A stretch of DNA of 64,000 bases, from assembly GCF_001421745.1 (NCBI RefSeq), contig NZ_LMKW01000009.1:1-64000 (forward strand), written 5' to 3'. A model generated the notes under the pieces. It had not been told where the DNA came from, did no database searches, and saw nothing but the letters and a program-made list of their open reading frames with translations. The position numbers and the translations under genes are program-made. Positions 25,451 to 33,811 of the stretch are shown here, one piece after another (position 1 is the stretch's first letter; every line of letters begins with the position of its first letter). This DNA is from Sphingomonas sp. Leaf230 (lineage in GTDB: Bacteria; Pseudomonadota; Alphaproteobacteria; Sphingomonadales; Sphingomonadaceae).

Positions 25451-27634
25451 TTAGAGATCGATAGATGCAGACAGCTTGATTGTCCGGGGTGCGCCTTGCA
25501 GAAGGTCGGGGCGCGAACTGTCGAACGCGGTCGCCCAATACCGTCTGTTCGCCAGATTATCGACGCCGAAGCGCAGCGTCAGCGGCTGGTCACTTATCAC
25601 GGCGACATAGCGCGCGCCGAGATCGAAACGCGTCCAGCTGGGCAGCGATAACGTGTTGGCGGCATTTGCCGGCTGCGTGCCGGTATGCACGATGCGACCC
25701 GTTACGGTGAGTGCGGGGACGAACGGCAGATCCCATTCGGCGTTGCCGTTGATCAGATAGTCCGGCACGCCGGCGACCTTGCGGCCTTCGTTCAGGCCGT
25801 TGGTCTGCCGCCGCAGCCTCGCGTCGATCACCGAACCGCCGGCGATGATCCGCAGGCCGACGACCGGTTCTGCCTGGATGCTGAGTTCGATACCCTTGTT
25901 GCGCTGCAGTCCGGAAGCCTCGAAGCGGGCGGCGTTCGCTGGCGGACCCGGCAGGGCGGTCGCAATTGCGGTCGCCCGCTCGGTGGTGAAGAGCGAGACG
26001 CTGGCTGTTACCGTGCTGAAGTTCATCTTGGCGCCGACCTCGTACTGCGTCGACCGGAACGGCGGCAGTACCTCGCCGACGTTGACGATGTTGAGCCCGC
26101 CGCTGATCACAGGCGCGGTCGCGCCTTGGACGAGTGCCTCGATCCGGTTGGCGTAGAGTGAAACATGGTCGATCGGCTTCACGACCAGGCCGGCCACCGG
26201 CGTGATCGCGTCCTTGCGATACTCGCCCGTCCGTTGCGCGGTTACGTTGGAATACGCCTTCACGACGATCTGCTGCAGGCGCAGGCCGCCTGTCAGCAGG
26301 ATGCGGTCGTTCCAAAAGCCAACAGTGTCCGACGCGAACGCACTGGTCAGGCGGGTGCGCGAGATCGGGAATGGGTCGTCCAGATTTCCGCCGCGCGAGG
26401 TAACGCGGCTTGGTTGGGGTACGACGACGGGCGCATAGATGCTCGTGGTGCCCGCCGAGATGGCATAGAATTCGAAGGCGTTGCGGTTGGTGAGCCAGTT
26501 CATGGAACCGCCGACGTTGAACTCGTTCGTTACGCCGCCCGCGGCGAGCTTCACGCGTACGCCGGCCTGCGCCGCCTCGTTGTTGTCGGTTCGTGGAATC
26601 CGCGAGCCGGACACGGACGCCGCGCCCGTCGTCTCGTTGAGCAGCGACAGCGTACTGTAGAAGCCGTCCTCGGCTCCGTCGCGCGCGCCAACCGCGGCAT
26701 AGGCGAGAGCGTTGTCCGTCAGGTCATATTCGGCACGGAACTGACCGTAGATGTCGCGCAAATTGGTGAAGTAATAAGGCTGGCCGTAATTGGCGTCGGC
26801 CTTAGGCACCCTGGGAATGGCGGTGATCGCGGCGGGAAGCGTCAGCTTGGGGCGGATCTGGTCCACGCGTACCTTTTGGTAGGCGACATCAAGCGACAGC
26901 CGGAGTGGTCCATTGTCGTAGTCGATCGCGCCGCCCAACAGGTATGCGCTTCGGAACTCGTCTTTGATCGCGACATCGCCTCGCCGCGCTGCACCGTTGA
27001 TGCGGACGCCCCACTCTGCATCGGCGCCGAAGCGCCGGCTGACGTCGAAGCTGCCGCCGACGTGCCCGCTGGACGTGTAGTTCGTGGTCAGCCGGGTCAG
27101 GGGCGTCTTACCTGCACGCTTGGGGACCAGGTTGACGCTGCCGCCGATCGCGGTACCGCCGGGTGCGGCACCGTTGAGGAACGCACTCGACCCGTTCAGG
27201 ACCTGGACCGCGTCATAGAGTTCGGGTGCGATCAGTTGGCGCGGCGTGATGCCGTAGAGCCCGTCGAACCCTATGTCGTCGCCCGCGAGTGCGAAGCCCC
27301 GGATGACGAACTGTTCGGCCGCGTTGCCGAAGCCGTAGCTCGTTCGCACCGACGGGTCGTTGTCTAGCACTTGGCCAAGGGTCTGAGGCTGCTGGTTGAG
27401 GATCAGCGCGGAATTATAGCTCTTGATCGCGAAGGGTACGTCTTCCGCCGCCTTGTCACCAAGGACGCCGACCCGCCCGCCGTGCGTCACGCCGGTCTGG
27501 TTCGCCTTCTGTGCGGTTACGACGATCTCCTCGGTGCGTTCCCCGGGCGCTGCATCCTGCGCGGCTGCTGGCGATGCGACGGCCAGAGCCGACGTGCCGA
27601 CCGTCAGACGTAGAAGAGTGCTGGTCTTGATCAC
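25451..27634 (-). CDS. TonB-dependent siderophore receptor
   Basis: The outer-membrane receptor takes up ferric siderophores using TonB energy. The 727-residue precursor has a signal peptide ending ASPAAAQ, a TonB box-like EEIVVTAQK, and a plug domain with QTLGQVLDNDPSVRTSYGFG and the FVIRGF motif. A 22-strand type barrel follows, ending in the usual aromatic-rich NRRYWAT region and a short C-terminal strand. It is downstream of the PepSY and small membrane protein genes on the same strand. Confidence 0.93.
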   Translation of the reverse strand: MIKTSTLLRLTVGTSALAVASPAAAQDAAPGERTEEIVVTAQKANQTGVTHGGRVGVLGDKAAEDVPFAIKSYNSALILNQQPQTLGQVLDNDPSVRTSYGFGNAAEQFVIRGFALAGDDIGFDGLYGITPRQLIAPELYDAVQVLNGSSAFLNGAAPGGTAIGGSVNLVPKRAGKTPLTRLTTNYTSSGHVGGSFDVSRRFGADAEWGVRINGAARRGDVAIKDEFRSAYLLGGAIDYDNGPLRLSLDVAYQKVRVDQIRPKLTLPAAITAIPRVPKADANYGQPYYFTNLRDIYGQFRAEYDLTDNALAYAAVGARDGAEDGFYSTLSLLNETTGAASVSGSRIPRTDNNEAAQAGVRVKLAAGGVTNEFNVGGSMNWLTNRNAFEFYAISAGTTSIYAPVVVPQPSRVTSRGGNLDDPFPISRTRLTSAFASDTVGFWNDRILLTGGLRLQQIVVKAYSNVTAQRTGEYRKDAITPVAGLVVKPIDHVSLYANRIEALVQGATAPVISGGLNIVNVGEVLPPFRSTQYEVGAKMNFSTVTASVSLFTTERATAIATALPGPPANAARFEASGLQRNKGIELSIQAEPVVGLRIIAGGSVIDARLRRQTNGLNEGRKVAGVPDYLINGNAEWDLPFVPALTVTGRIVHTGTQPANAANTLSLPSWTRFDLGARYVAVISDQPLTLRFGVDNLANRRYWATAFDSSRPDLLQGAPRTIKLSASIDL

Positions 27635-27677
27635 GGATGTTTCCTTGATGGCACCGGTTTCCCTGGCGCTGTGTCAT

Positions 27678-27869
27678 TCAGGTAAGGCGCGTGCGCATTG
27701 CCCAGGCGATGGTGAGGATCGGCACCGCGAGTCCGAACCACGACAAAGCGTCACGCCATCCATCGCCGGTCAGCGCCGCGATCAATGCAACACCGGTGAG
27801 AACCGCGATCGCCAGCGGAGCAGCGAAAATCATGAGAAGGCTCTGCCGGGTGCGTCGGCGCTGCGTCAT
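27678..27869 (-). CDS. Small membrane protein of the siderophore uptake operon
   Basis: The 63-residue protein has a basic N-terminus (MTQRRRTRQS) and two membrane helices. The ATG overlaps the stop of the PepSY gene (ATGA), which decides the start. Similar two-helix proteins accompany PepSY/TonB receptor pairs in sphingomonads; their role is unknown. Confidence 0.75.
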   Translation of the reverse strand: MTQRRRTRQSLLMIFAAPLAIAVLTGVALIAALTGDGWRDALSWFGLAVPILTIAWAMRTRLT

Positions 27870-29035
27870 GCCGTCGGCTCCACAAGACCGCCGGTCTCGA
27901 CCTCGCGGACGTGAGCCGTGCTCGAAGTTCGCCGCTTGCCGATCCAGAGGTACACCCCGGTTGTCAGCACCGTCATCGTGAAGAGGTCGAGCACCGCCCA
28001 CAGAATTTTCAGCGGCAGGCCGCCATAGTCGCCGAAGTGCAGCGGCCGCGAGAGGGATAGCGCTTTGTTGTACCAGGGCATCGATCGCGCCGTGGTGAAG
28101 GCGCTGGTCTCGGCATCGATCAGCGCGGGCGTCAGAAGGCGCTGCGTCAGTGGCGTGTCACCTTGGAAGAACACCGCATAATGATGCTTTGAACTGAAGC
28201 TCCCGCCGGGGAAGCCGATGAACTGCGGGTTGTTGCCCGGCAGCGCTTTGCGCGCCTCGGCCATCGCCGTGTCAAGGGAGCCGTAGCGTGACGGCGGCAA
28301 CGCCGCCTTGCCGGCGTAGTCACGTGTCATCGCGGCAAGCTCGTTTCGTTGCCACAGTTTGTTGATCGGCTTTTCGAGAGTGTTGATTGCGCCGGTAACG
28401 CCCACGACAGCCATCCAGGCGAGTGCGACAATGCCGAATAGATTATGATGATCGAGCCATTTGAGTCGGGTGCTGCGGGAAGTACGTAGCGTTCCGAACG
28501 CGAGCTTGCGCATGAACGGCGCGTATAGGACCGTCCCGGAAACGAGCGCTGCGGTGAAGAGCAGGCCCATGGCGCCGAGGAACAGCATGCCTGCCAACCC
28601 CAGGAACATGTCCGTATGAAGCTTGAGCAGGAAGTGCATGACGCCCCCCGCGCGCTCCTTGCCCAACACCCGGCCTGTCGATCGGTCGAAGACCTGAGTC
28701 GTCATCTCGGAGCCGGGCGAGTCCGGCCTCAGCCCGGTCGTAACGGTCATCGAGGGCTGATCGTTGTCGAACGCCATGAACAACGGCACCTCGCCGGGAC
28801 GAGTGGCGAGTGCCTTGGCCATCATGGTGTCGAGGGGCAGCAGTCCTCGGGCATTGCCGGACGATCCAACTCCCGGCATCCCGAACTGCAGGTTGCCGCC
28901 GCTCATGCGATCGATCTCGTCACTGAAGATGAGGGGCAACCCCGTCACGCACAGCATGAGCAAGAACAGGGTGCAGACCAAGCTGGTCCATTTGTGCACG
29001 AGATACCACGCGCGGATCGAGGAACTCGACATCAA
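27866..29035 (-). CDS. PepSY-associated transmembrane protein, probable ferric-siderophore reductase-type protein
   Basis: The 389-residue protein has the PepSY_TM pattern: an N-terminal helix (VHKWTSLVCTLFLLMLCVTG), a periplasmic segment, further helices around residues 150-215 and a last helix near 355. Conserved His-containing motifs, LLKLHTDMFLG and WLDHHNLFG, suit haem or iron binding. Such proteins next to TonB-dependent receptors are thought to reduce imported ferric siderophores at the inner membrane. It is the first gene of the operon. Confidence 0.87.
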   Translation of the reverse strand: MMSSSSIRAWYLVHKWTSLVCTLFLLMLCVTGLPLIFSDEIDRMSGGNLQFGMPGVGSSGNARGLLPLDTMMAKALATRPGEVPLFMAFDNDQPSMTVTTGLRPDSPGSEMTTQVFDRSTGRVLGKERAGGVMHFLLKLHTDMFLGLAGMLFLGAMGLLFTAALVSGTVLYAPFMRKLAFGTLRTSRSTRLKWLDHHNLFGIVALAWMAVVGVTGAINTLEKPINKLWQRNELAAMTRDYAGKAALPPSRYGSLDTAMAEARKALPGNNPQFIGFPGGSFSSKHHYAVFFQGDTPLTQRLLTPALIDAETSAFTTARSMPWYNKALSLSRPLHFGDYGGLPLKILWAVLDLFTMTVLTTGVYLWIGKRRTSSTAHVREVETGGLVEPTA

Positions 29036-29044
29036 CAGTTACCG

Positions 29045-29070
29045 AACAAATGATATTAACTCGCAATAGC
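29045..29070 (-). promoter_or_regulatory. Possible Fur-like site upstream of PepSY operon
   Basis: The minus strand reads GCTATTGCGAGTTAATATCA directly upstream of the PepSY start, resembling AT-rich sites with TTGCGA half-sites seen before iron-uptake genes in alphaproteobacteria. Symmetry is poor, so this is a weak call based on gene context. Confidence 0.3.
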
Positions 29071-29366
29071 GCCGTAGATGCCATGCGACGCGCTGTCAAT
29101 TTGATCCGATGCGTTCCATCGCCAGCAGAAATCGCATTTCAGCTTGATCACGCCTTCGGTTGAAACGTCGAGTCGCGAGGAACTCGGAAAATGCCGCGGT
29201 TATTCAGTGGCATGCAGATCTGGCTTGCAAGACGGGCTAGTGCCTCTCGCCGACGCATTCAGAATTTACTGGCTGTTTTCTCGTAAGAGCGTGATGCCGT
29301 TGCGAGCATTGCCAGTACGTCGAACTAATGAGTCGAACGACTCCGAATCGCTTCAAGGGGCAAAGA

Positions 29367-29561
29367 ATGACGCGTGTGGAAATTCGGGAAGAACCGGGTT
29401 CGTTGATATGGGAGGTGACTGGCGCTGACGGAAAGGTGTTCTACGAGGTGAAGTGTGGCGTACATCGCCTTCTGCGCTTCGAAACGGAGATCGAGGCAAA
29501 CGCTCATTTCGACCGGTGGGCCCCGGAAGCGGAAAACGACCTAGAAGCATTCGGTCGCTGA
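29367..29561 (+). CDS. Hypothetical small protein, 64 residues
   Basis: The protein is acidic and predicted mostly as beta strands followed by a helix (EIREEPGSLIWEV; FETEIEANAHFDRWAPEAE). ATG 29367 follows AAGGGG at suitable distance; an upstream in-frame ATG at 29328 lacks this. No family was recognised. It stands alone between the iron operon and the Shango operon. Confidence 0.5.
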   Translation: MTRVEIREEPGSLIWEVTGADGKVFYEVKCGVHRLLRFETEIEANAHFDRWAPEAENDLEAFGR

Positions 29562-29690
29562 CCAATGTCTCACGATCTTCGGTCATGAGGTGTCGTTCCT
29601 AACTGAGTACTACTCGCGTGGCGAACTAATCGATTCGGCTTGGCCAATCGGTAGGAGCGTCGTTAGCGTGGGGAGGGGGGTAATCGGGCG

Positions 29691-32516
29691 ATGTCGTTTT
29701 TTTCGAAGCTGATGCGGTCGCTGGGTCTGCTCGACGCCTCAGATGGTGCAAATGCCGCTGAGCAGTCGTCGGACAATCGGTCCCCCACCTCTAGTGGCTC
29801 TCAACAGCGGCCGTCTCCACAACTCCAGGCGCCACCCCTCTCACTATCGTCTGCGAAGCCGCCAACCGTCGCACCCGTGCCGGAACTGGCATCACCGACA
29901 CCGTCGCCGACGTCATCGTCCCACGTCGTCACGCATGGTCACGGTGAACCGACAGCGACCAACGTCGGGTCGAGAGATGATGTGATCGCCGGTACCGACG
30001 GTCGTTTTCGTGCCGCCGGCTATTCGTTCGGGACCTGGGCGCAGGCGGCGGATTTCGCAGATCGCCAGTCGCGCCGGTCGACGATTTCGCGTGAGGATGT
30101 CGACAACCGGCAGCCGCGGCAGCTTGCCGAAGGTCCGGTTCGGAAAACGCCATCACTCACGGTTCCCGCCACGGAGCTCGACCATGGTGTGACGAAGTCG
30201 GCAGATGGTCGCTACCGCGCGGGCGGCTACGTATTCGAAACCGAACCGCAGGCTCGGAGCTACGCCTTGCGGCGGACTAGTGGCGTTCCCGGACTGCAAT
30301 CGGCACGTCGTGTGGAGGAGGCCCGGCCAACGTATCAGTCGCCACCACCGCCACCAGCACCGCCGTCGACACCGCCACCACCGCCGCAAAGAACTAAGCC
30401 TTCCCCGACACTATGGGCCCCTCCGCATCAGCCCTCTGTTCGTCGTGTCCGACCTGCCGTGAAACCGCAACGCGAGCCGCGGTGGATCGTCGGGCCTGAG
30501 CTGCTGGAGATCGGCCCGATTTCTTTCGACGCCAAGCTCGTTTACGTAGGTCATCAGGCCGATCCATACGGATATCCTCGACATCCGGCGTTGATCGACC
30601 CCGCGTTGACCGTGGCGGAGCGCTACGTTTCGTCCGATACGGTGAACAGTTGGAATGCCGACTACCACGCATTCGATCCGGCTGCGCGAAGAGGGTATCT
30701 CGAATGGCTTGCTGCGGGTCGTCCCGGCGGCGCGGCACCCGCGTTCGCCAAGCTGTATTTCTATGGCCTGGAGCGAAGGTTGCTCCTCGACGATGCGAAG
30801 GCTGAGGCGCACCTGATCCTGGCCGAACTGCGGCGGCTGATGGTGTCGTACGGGGAAGACTACAACTTCGGACCAGCCGCCGCCAAGTTGATCGATCTGG
30901 CTTCGCTGATCGCGAAGGAGGACGGACCGAGAACGCGGCCGAACCTGCTTCTCGGCAACGGGTACGAATTACCGCTCAAACTGCGCATCGAACTCGGCGA
31001 GCAGGTCGCCGCAGGCGAGCCGCTCGGTTCGGACGCAGCGCTTTGCTGGCTGTTGGCTACGCCCCAGACATACCCACGAACCGCGATCACGCGATGCTTC
31101 GACGAGTTCCTGGACCTTTGGGGCCGTCGGTTTGCTGAAATCTATCCTGCGGGCTTGAAGGTTCGTGTCCCCAAGGCCCGGATAAATTACCGTTACCAAT
31201 CCTCAAACGGGTTCCACGCGGATATGATTCTGCCCAACGTGCCGGATCTGTCCGGGACATCGGCTCCGCTGGGGCGCCTGCGGAATCTCATGGACGAGTG
31301 TTCCGACGCCCTCGGATCGTACAGTCGCCTCGTCGGTGGCAACGCATCGGTTCGAGGAACCCTACCTGCAGCAGCGCTGCTCCCGCCGGTCATGTCCAAG
31401 GGACCTTTCGGCGAACCCCTCAGAGCAGCGCGGCGCGGGTTGGCGCTTACGCCGGACAAGCCGACGATAACGACAACGGCGGCGATCCTGGATGCCACCA
31501 TGCTTCCCGATCCAGGGGACGGGGGTACCGTGAATACCGCCTGCCAGAAGCAGCTGGCGCAACGGCTGGATGCAATCGGCGTCGGTTTCGAACCGGATCG
31601 GCGGTACGGTGCTACAGGGCCGATGAGTGTCGGTTCTATCATCGGCCTGTTCGAATTGGGGGATACGTCTCCTCTCGCCACTGACGATCCGACATATGCG
31701 ACGGCGCGTTCGGTGGTCGACATCGCGATTCTGGCCGCGTCGTCGGACGGGGCGATCGTGCCAGCGGAAATTCTTGCCATAGGCGATCACATCGCGGGCT
31801 TCTCGGAACTTCACGAGGGGGCGCATCGTCGGTTGGCTGCGCATATTGCGGTCGCCACGGAGCAGCCTCCAAGGTTGGCAGCGGCCCTCAAACGTCTTGC
31901 GGATCTCCCAAACGACGCACGGCGTAACGTCGCGACTGCCGCGGCGGCCACGATCCTGGCTGACGGTCAGATACTTCCGGCGGAGGTCCGATTCCTCGAG
32001 AACCTGTATAAGGTGCTCGGCCTACCCCAGGATGACGTCTATGGTCTGCTTCACCGTGGGGGCGGCGGCGATGCCCCGGTCACGGTCATGGCCGCAAGAC
32101 CCGAAGCCGGTATTCCGCTGCCTCGCGAAATGCCGAAGAGCGAGTTGTTGATCGACAGCGTACGTCTCGCCAGGATCCGGAGCGAGACGACGGACGTCTC
32201 GAAACTCCTGGCTTCGATTTTCGTGGAGGACGCGGCACCACCAGTCGAAAAGGTCGTCGGAGCCGAAATCGGCAGATATGGGGGCCTCGACAAGGCACAT
32301 GAGGCCCTCTTGGCATTGATCGTGGAGAATCCGGAAACGACGCGTTCCGATTTCGATGCGGCAGCCCGAGCGGTGCGCCTGATGCCCGATGGCGCCATCG
32401 AGACGATCAACGAGTGGGCGTTCGACAAGTTTGACGAACCGATCTTCGAAGACGACGAAACGTTGATCATTCCCGCTCACATTCTCAAACTTCTTGAACA
32501 GATGGATGCATCGTGA
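29691..32516 (+). CDS. sngA: TerB-domain protein of Shango-type defence system
   Basis: The 941-residue protein has a disordered Pro/Ser-rich N-terminus with two copies of a 26-residue motif (residues 102-127 and 171-196, each with DGRxRAxGYxF). Next comes a TerB_N-like domain (about 255-480). A TerB-like tellurite-resistance domain (about 675-810) has the paired acidic helices ASSDGAIVPAEI and TILADGQILPAEV, and a TerB_C-like end follows. Shango combines a TerB-like protein, an ATPase and a DEAD-box helicase; all three occur here in order with overlapping genes. The TerB part may sense a metal or a metabolite; this is inferred. Confidence 0.82.
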   Translation: MSFFSKLMRSLGLLDASDGANAAEQSSDNRSPTSSGSQQRPSPQLQAPPLSLSSAKPPTVAPVPELASPTPSPTSSSHVVTHGHGEPTATNVGSRDDVIAGTDGRFRAAGYSFGTWAQAADFADRQSRRSTISREDVDNRQPRQLAEGPVRKTPSLTVPATELDHGVTKSADGRYRAGGYVFETEPQARSYALRRTSGVPGLQSARRVEEARPTYQSPPPPPAPPSTPPPPPQRTKPSPTLWAPPHQPSVRRVRPAVKPQREPRWIVGPELLEIGPISFDAKLVYVGHQADPYGYPRHPALIDPALTVAERYVSSDTVNSWNADYHAFDPAARRGYLEWLAAGRPGGAAPAFAKLYFYGLERRLLLDDAKAEAHLILAELRRLMVSYGEDYNFGPAAAKLIDLASLIAKEDGPRTRPNLLLGNGYELPLKLRIELGEQVAAGEPLGSDAALCWLLATPQTYPRTAITRCFDEFLDLWGRRFAEIYPAGLKVRVPKARINYRYQSSNGFHADMILPNVPDLSGTSAPLGRLRNLMDECSDALGSYSRLVGGNASVRGTLPAAALLPPVMSKGPFGEPLRAARRGLALTPDKPTITTTAAILDATMLPDPGDGGTVNTACQKQLAQRLDAIGVGFEPDRRYGATGPMSVGSIIGLFELGDTSPLATDDPTYATARSVVDIAILAASSDGAIVPAEILAIGDHIAGFSELHEGAHRRLAAHIAVATEQPPRLAAALKRLADLPNDARRNVATAAAATILADGQILPAEVRFLENLYKVLGLPQDDVYGLLHRGGGGDAPVTVMAARPEAGIPLPREMPKSELLIDSVRLARIRSETTDVSKLLASIFVEDAAPPVEKVVGAEIGRYGGLDKAHEALLALIVENPETTRSDFDAAARAVRLMPDGAIETINEWAFDKFDEPIFEDDETLIIPAHILKLLEQMDAS

Positions 32517-33811
32517 CCCAGCCAACCCTCCGCCCTCGAGACCGCGACACCATACTTCAGGCGCTGGCGGCAGGCGTCGTGCCCCGTTTGGGGCTGCGCC
32601 ACATCCAGGTCGGACGGGCTGGGGAAATTGCGGCACTCGTTCGCGACATTGACCGTGTAGCGGACGGTGGGGCGGGGATGCGCCTCGTCGTTGGCGAGTA
32701 CGGCGCTGGAAAGACCTTCTTCCTCAATCTCGTGCGACTGATTGCCCTGGAAAGAAAGTGCGTGACGATACACGCCGATCTCGCTCCCGATCGTCGACTT
32801 CACGCCACGGGCGGACAGGCTCGCGGTCTCTTCTCCGAAGCGATCAGGAACATGGCGACGCGGACGAAGCCGGAGGGCGGGGCCCTAGCCAGCATCCTCG
32901 AGCGGTTCATCGGAACCTGCGTTCAGGTAGCCGAAACAGAAGCTCGACCGATGGAACGCGTGATAGACTCCGCTTTGGCGCCTTTGCACGAACACCTCGG
33001 CGGGCATGATTTCGTGACGGTCGTGAAGGCGTACTGGCAGGCCGGGGACGATGGTGACGACGGCCGAAAGGCGGCGGCGTTGCGCTGGCTTCGCGCCGAA
33101 TATCCAACGAAGACGGAAGCGAGAAACGCGATCGGCGTTCGTTCGATAATCGACGACGCGGACGTTTACGACAGCTTCAAGCTGATGGCCGCCTTCGTTC
33201 GGATCGCCGGGTACGCGGGAATGGTCGTCGTCCTTGACGAGATGGTGAACCTCTACAAGCTCCAGAGTGCGCAAGCGAGGAATCAGAATTACGAGCAGCT
33301 GCTGCGCATGCTGAACGACGTGCTTCAGGGCGACGTCGCGGGTTTGGGGTTCGTGCTTGGCGGGACCCCGGAGTTCCTGATGGACAGCCGACGTGGCCTC
33401 TACAGCTACCAGGCTCTCCAGTCCCGCCTTGCCGAGAACGGCTTCGCCACCGGCGGGCTCGTCGACCTGTCCGGACCCGTGGTGCGGTTGCAGGGCCTGA
33501 CGCCCGAGGATCTGCTCGTGCTGCTTGGCAACATCCGTTCGGTGTTCGCATCGAACGTCGACGTTGGCGAACTCGTGCCTGACAGTGCTCTCACCGCCTT
33601 CATGTCTCATTGCAACACTCGTATAGGCGAAGCGTATTTTCGGACGCCACGTAACACCATCAAGGCTTTCGTTCAGTTCCTGGCGGTGCTCGAGCAGAAT
33701 CCCGGAACGGATTGGCGGCTGCTGATCGGAGCGGTGGAGGTGGCCAATGACGAGGACTCGGCCATCGGCGACGAGGACGGCGATGACGAACTCGCCACCC
33801 TGCGACTTTAG
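32513..33811 (+). CDS. sngB: P-loop ATPase of Shango-type system (BrxD-like, DUF2791)
   Basis: The 432-residue protein has Walker A GEYGAGKT near residue 60 and a Walker B-like VVVLDEMVNLY near residue 240. A sensor-type segment (LGGTPEFLMDSRRGLYSYQAL) follows. The family includes BREX BrxD ATPases, which also pair with Lhr-like helicases. The GTG start overlaps the sngA stop, and the stop overlaps the sngC start, so all three are co-translated. It is probably a DNA-associated motor or clamp loader that works with the helicase. Confidence 0.85.
   Translation: MTQPTLRPRDRDTILQALAAGVVPRLGLRHIQVGRAGEIAALVRDIDRVADGGAGMRLVVGEYGAGKTFFLNLVRLIALERKCVTIHADLAPDRRLHATGGQARGLFSEAIRNMATRTKPEGGALASILERFIGTCVQVAETEARPMERVIDSALAPLHEHLGGHDFVTVVKAYWQAGDDGDDGRKAAALRWLRAEYPTKTEARNAIGVRSIIDDADVYDSFKLMAAFVRIAGYAGMVVVLDEMVNLYKLQSAQARNQNYEQLLRMLNDVLQGDVAGLGFVLGGTPEFLMDSRRGLYSYQALQSRLAENGFATGGLVDLSGPVVRLQGLTPEDLLVLLGNIRSVFASNVDVGELVPDSALTAFMSHCNTRIGEAYFRTPRNTIKAFVQFLAVLEQNPGTDWRLLIGAVEVANDEDSAIGDEDGDDELATLRL

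Noticed and set aside
24311..25651. 446-codon plus-strand frame
   Set aside because: It is antisense to the PIN and TonB-receptor genes, with no domain or ribosome site.
26165..27367. 400-codon plus-strand frame
   Set aside because: It is antisense to the TonB-dependent receptor and has unusual composition; the receptor is unambiguous.
30320..30420. Short tandem repeats (CCACCACCG-like) as a CRISPR or microsatellite
   Set aside because: They encode the Pro-rich linker of the TerB protein and have no regular spacer structure.
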